A DNA stretch of 16,965 bases. Origin: Clostridiales bacterium UBA735 (GTDB taxonomy: Bacteria > Bacillota > Clostridia > Oscillospirales > Oscillospiraceae). The translations under genes were made by a program, and so were the position numbers. The notes beneath the pieces are model-generated. The model was not told where the DNA came from and did not search any database. It saw only the letters and a list, made by a program, of their open reading frames with translations. The stretch is from NCBI GenBank assembly GCA_002298695.1, contig DBLB01000102.1:7212-24176 (forward strand), written 5' to 3'. Below, piece by piece: positions 15,057 to 16,965 of the stretch (its first letter is position 1; each line of letters begins with the position of its first letter).

Positions 15057-16016
15057 TCAGACCAGCAGGCGCGGGTCGGACTTGCCCTGGAAGATGTTGT
15101 CGGCGATGTCGATGGCGCACTTGTAGGTGTTCCAGAAGGACTCCAGCGTGGAGCTTGCGATGTGCGGCGTCAGCACGACGTTCGGCAGCTTGCGGTATTC
15201 GCTCTCGGCGGGAAGCGGCTCGGTCGTGAACACGTCCAGGCCGGCGCCGGCGAGCTTGCCGCGCTTGAGCGCGTCGATGAGGTCGTCGTCGTGGATGAGG
15301 CCGCCGCGGGCGGTGTTCACGAGGACAGCCGTCGGCTTCATCAGATCCAGCAGAGACTTGTTGATGCACTTCGCAGTCTGCTCGTTCAGCGCCATGTGGA
15401 GGCTGATGGCGTCGGCCTCGCGGAAGATCGTCTCCATGTCGGTAAACGTAACGCCGAGCGCTGCGGCGGCCTTCTCATCCTGATAGGTGTCGTAGGCCAG
15501 TACGCGGCAGCCGAAGCCGGTCAGCAGCTTCGCCAGCGTCTTGCCGACTGCACCGAAACCGAGAATGCCGACCGTCGCGCCGATCATCTCCGTGCCAATG
15601 GACGAATGCCAGGGCGCAGAGGTCAGGTTGGACGGGACGATATTGCGCTTGAGCGTCAGCATCAGCGTCAGCGCCATTTCGGCCACAGCCGTGGCGTTTG
15701 CGCCCTGCGTGCGCGCGATGTGGACGCCGCAGGCCTTCGCGTCCTCGAGATTGACGGCGTCGAAGCCTACGCCGTAGCGGATGAGCAGATGGTTGCGGGC
15801 GTTGATCTGAGAGAAGATCTCCTTGTCGTAGACCTCGCAGTCGATGATGCCGGCGTCGGCGTTGGCCAGCGCCTCGATGACCTTTTCGTTGCTGAACGGG
15901 TTGACCTTGACCCATTCGTACTCAATGCCCTTTTCGGCAGCGTAGGCCTTCGCGCGGTCGTTGAGGACGACGCTTTCGGGGAAATCCCGATAGAATACAG
16001 ATACCAGTCGTTTCAT
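15057..16016 (-). CDS. D-isomer-specific 2-hydroxyacid dehydrogenase
   Basis: A 319-residue enzyme of normal family length. The NAD-binding motif GFGAVG lies at 153-158 in the Rossmann domain, followed by the acidic residue of LAYDTY that selects NAD over NADP. The catalytic residues of the family are in place: R237 in NTARGGL, E266 in TTEPLP and H285 in TPHIASS. These enzymes interconvert 2-ketoacids and D-2-hydroxyacids; the exact substrate (lactate-, glycerate-, phosphoglycerate- or CtBP-like) cannot be fixed here. AAAGGAG lies 7 bases before the ATG. It starts 15 bp after the LarA-like gene, so the two are co-transcribed and likely act on the same or related hydroxyacids. No C-terminal ACT domain is present, which argues against classical long SerA. 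Confidence 0.92.
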   Translation of the reverse strand: MKRLVSVFYRDFPESVVLNDRAKAYAAEKGIEYEWVKVNPFSNEKVIEALANADAGIIDCEVYDKEIFSQINARNHLLIRYGVGFDAVNLEDAKACGVHIARTQGANATAVAEMALTLMLTLKRNIVPSNLTSAPWHSSIGTEMIGATVGILGFGAVGKTLAKLLTGFGCRVLAYDTYQDEKAAAALGVTFTDMETIFREADAISLHMALNEQTAKCINKSLLDLMKPTAVLVNTARGGLIHDDDLIDALKRGKLAGAGLDVFTTEPLPAESEYRKLPNVVLTPHIASSTLESFWNTYKCAIDIADNIFQGKSDPRLLV

Positions 16017-16031
16017 GGGGATGCTCCTTTG

Positions 16032-16965
16032 TCAGTTGAATTTTTCGCGGTTGATCCAGAGTCCGAGCGCGGGGTTCGGAATGAAGAAAACTTCCTCGCC
16101 GTTCACCGTGTTATAGCCGTAATGCAGCGTTTTGGGGTCATATTTTGCGGCCATTTCGTCGTAGTCTGCCGGGCAGAAGCCGACGTCCGCGATCTCCTGC
16201 TGCGAGATCTCCTTCACGGCGTAGGTGATGGAGAAGCGGCCGTCGGATGAACCGTGGATGAGGTGCGCCGCCGCGCCCATGTTTTCGCGCAGGTCGGCGT
16301 TTTCCGGCTTCCGGAAGGCCTCGAGCGTCTGAAGCCGGCCGCGGTAGCCGTATTTGCGGATAAGCGTGTCCACCTGCGCGTCCTCGCCGAATTTTGCGAC
16401 GCCGGGGGCCAGAATGAGAAGCTCGCCGCCGTCGGCGATCGCCATGCGCGTGCGGTAGACCGCCTTGTTGCCGAGCCAGGTAGATTTGAATTCTGCGGGG
16501 TCGAGGTAGACGACGCATTTCCGGATGCCGTGCTCAACAAAATCAATGTTGCGCTCCTGCGCCATCCTGACGGCCTCGGTCAGGCAGCTGCGTCCCTCGC
16601 TGAGGAACAGGCCGTGCATGACGCTCTCGCCCGCCGGGGCGGTGCAGACCGTCAGAGCAAACAGAATGGGGCGGTTCTGGAGGAAGTGCTCCATGCCGTA
16701 ATCGAAAATTTTCCGGACCGGCGTGTGATCCTTGCCCATCATGCGCTCCATGCCGTAGACCGCGCCAACCATGTGGCTTTTGTTGATCATGTCGCTGCCG
16801 CCGACACCGACGAAGAGGTTCTTCGAATGGTTTGCCATGCCGATGACTTCGTGCGGCACGACCTGGCCGGGCGAGATGATGAGGTCGTAGCGCTCGTCCA
16901 TCACGCGCTGGTTGATCTCGACGCTGACAGGGTCATGCCAGAGGCCCTCGGTGATCTCCTCGAGA
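16032..16965 (-). CDS. LarA-family lactate racemase-like protein (partial, N-terminus outside window)
   Basis: The frame is open through the right edge, so at least 310 C-terminal residues are seen and the N-terminus is missing. The segment VSVEINQRVMDERYDLIIS, followed by GQVVPHEVIGMANHSKN and VGVGGSDMINKSHM, is typical of the LarA (DUF2088) superfamily. The His (codon 16851-16853) and Lys (codon 16821-16823) are ten residues apart, as are His174 and Lys184 of Lactobacillus plantarum LarA, where the lysine carries the nickel-pincer cofactor. LarA enzymes racemise or epimerise 2-hydroxyacids; many homologues act on substrates other than lactate. The gene is followed by a 2-hydroxyacid dehydrogenase in the same operon, which fits a catabolic route for a hydroxyacid. 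An internal GTG/ATG near 16901-16904 is not the true start. Confidence 0.88.
   Translation of the reverse strand, partial: LEEITEGLWHDPVSVEINQRVMDERYDLIISPGQVVPHEVIGMANHSKNLFVGVGGSDMINKSHMVGAVYGMERMMGKDHTPVRKIFDYGMEHFLQNRPILFALTVCTAPAGESVMHGLFLSEGRSCLTEAVRMAQERNIDFVEHGIRKCVVYLDPAEFKSTWLGNKAVYRTRMAIADGGELLILAPGVAKFGEDAQVDTLIRKYGYRGRLQTLEAFRKPENADLRENMGAAAHLIHGSSDGRFSITYAVKEISQQEIADVGFCPADYDEMAAKYDPKTLHYGYNTVNGEEVFFIPNPALGLWINREKFN

Noticed and set aside
13172..15229. Plus-strand open frame opposite the kinase, regulator and dehydrogenase end
   Set aside because: Shadow of well-supported minus-strand genes and it crosses promoters and a terminator.

Overview
The window looks like a chromosomal segment of a GC-rich, Gram-positive gut-type Clostridia member, most likely Oscillospiraceae/Ruminococcaceae-like. 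This rests on GC-rich codons behind strong AGGAGG-type ribosome sites, S-layer homology (SLH) anchoring, an AgrC/LytTR two-component pair, GLUG-repeat surface proteins and sigma-A-like promoters with an extended -10 (TGG-TAnAnT). The taxon is inferred; there is no rRNA or other marker.

Left part (1-9293): a gene start running off the left edge (minus), a TetR-type repressor (125-691, minus), and, divergently, a four-gene plus-strand operon: DUF308/HdeD-like membrane protein (841-1434), MMPL/RND transporter (1465-3924), a 1574-residue GLUG-repeat surface protein with two membrane spans (3914-8638, overlapping the transporter by 11 bp), and a cytidylate-kinase-like P-loop protein (8657-9259). 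A hairpin follows directly. I read this as a TetR-controlled envelope export or remodelling module. The transporter and the surface protein are probably partners; the substrate cannot be read from the sequence.

Middle part (9294-12679): a short intergenic stretch with a REP-like palindrome and a classic terminator, then a minus-strand gene for a secreted, SLH-anchored phosphatidylinositol-specific phospholipase C with a ricin-type N-terminal region and all the main catalytic residues.

Right part (12680-15056, minus): a LytTR response regulator followed by a 7-TM GHKL sensor kinase of AgrC type, with two candidate promoters separated by a long inverted repeat. No AgrB- or AgrD-like gene is visible. 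Next (15057-16965, minus) is a two-gene operon of a LarA-family lactate-racemase-like protein (cut by the right edge) and a D-2-hydroxyacid dehydrogenase, pointing to 2-hydroxyacid metabolism.

The most unusual part is the MMPL/GLUG operon. The SLH-anchored PI-PLC and the structured lytTR promoter region come next. I found no tRNA, rRNA, CRISPR array, transposase or phage gene.
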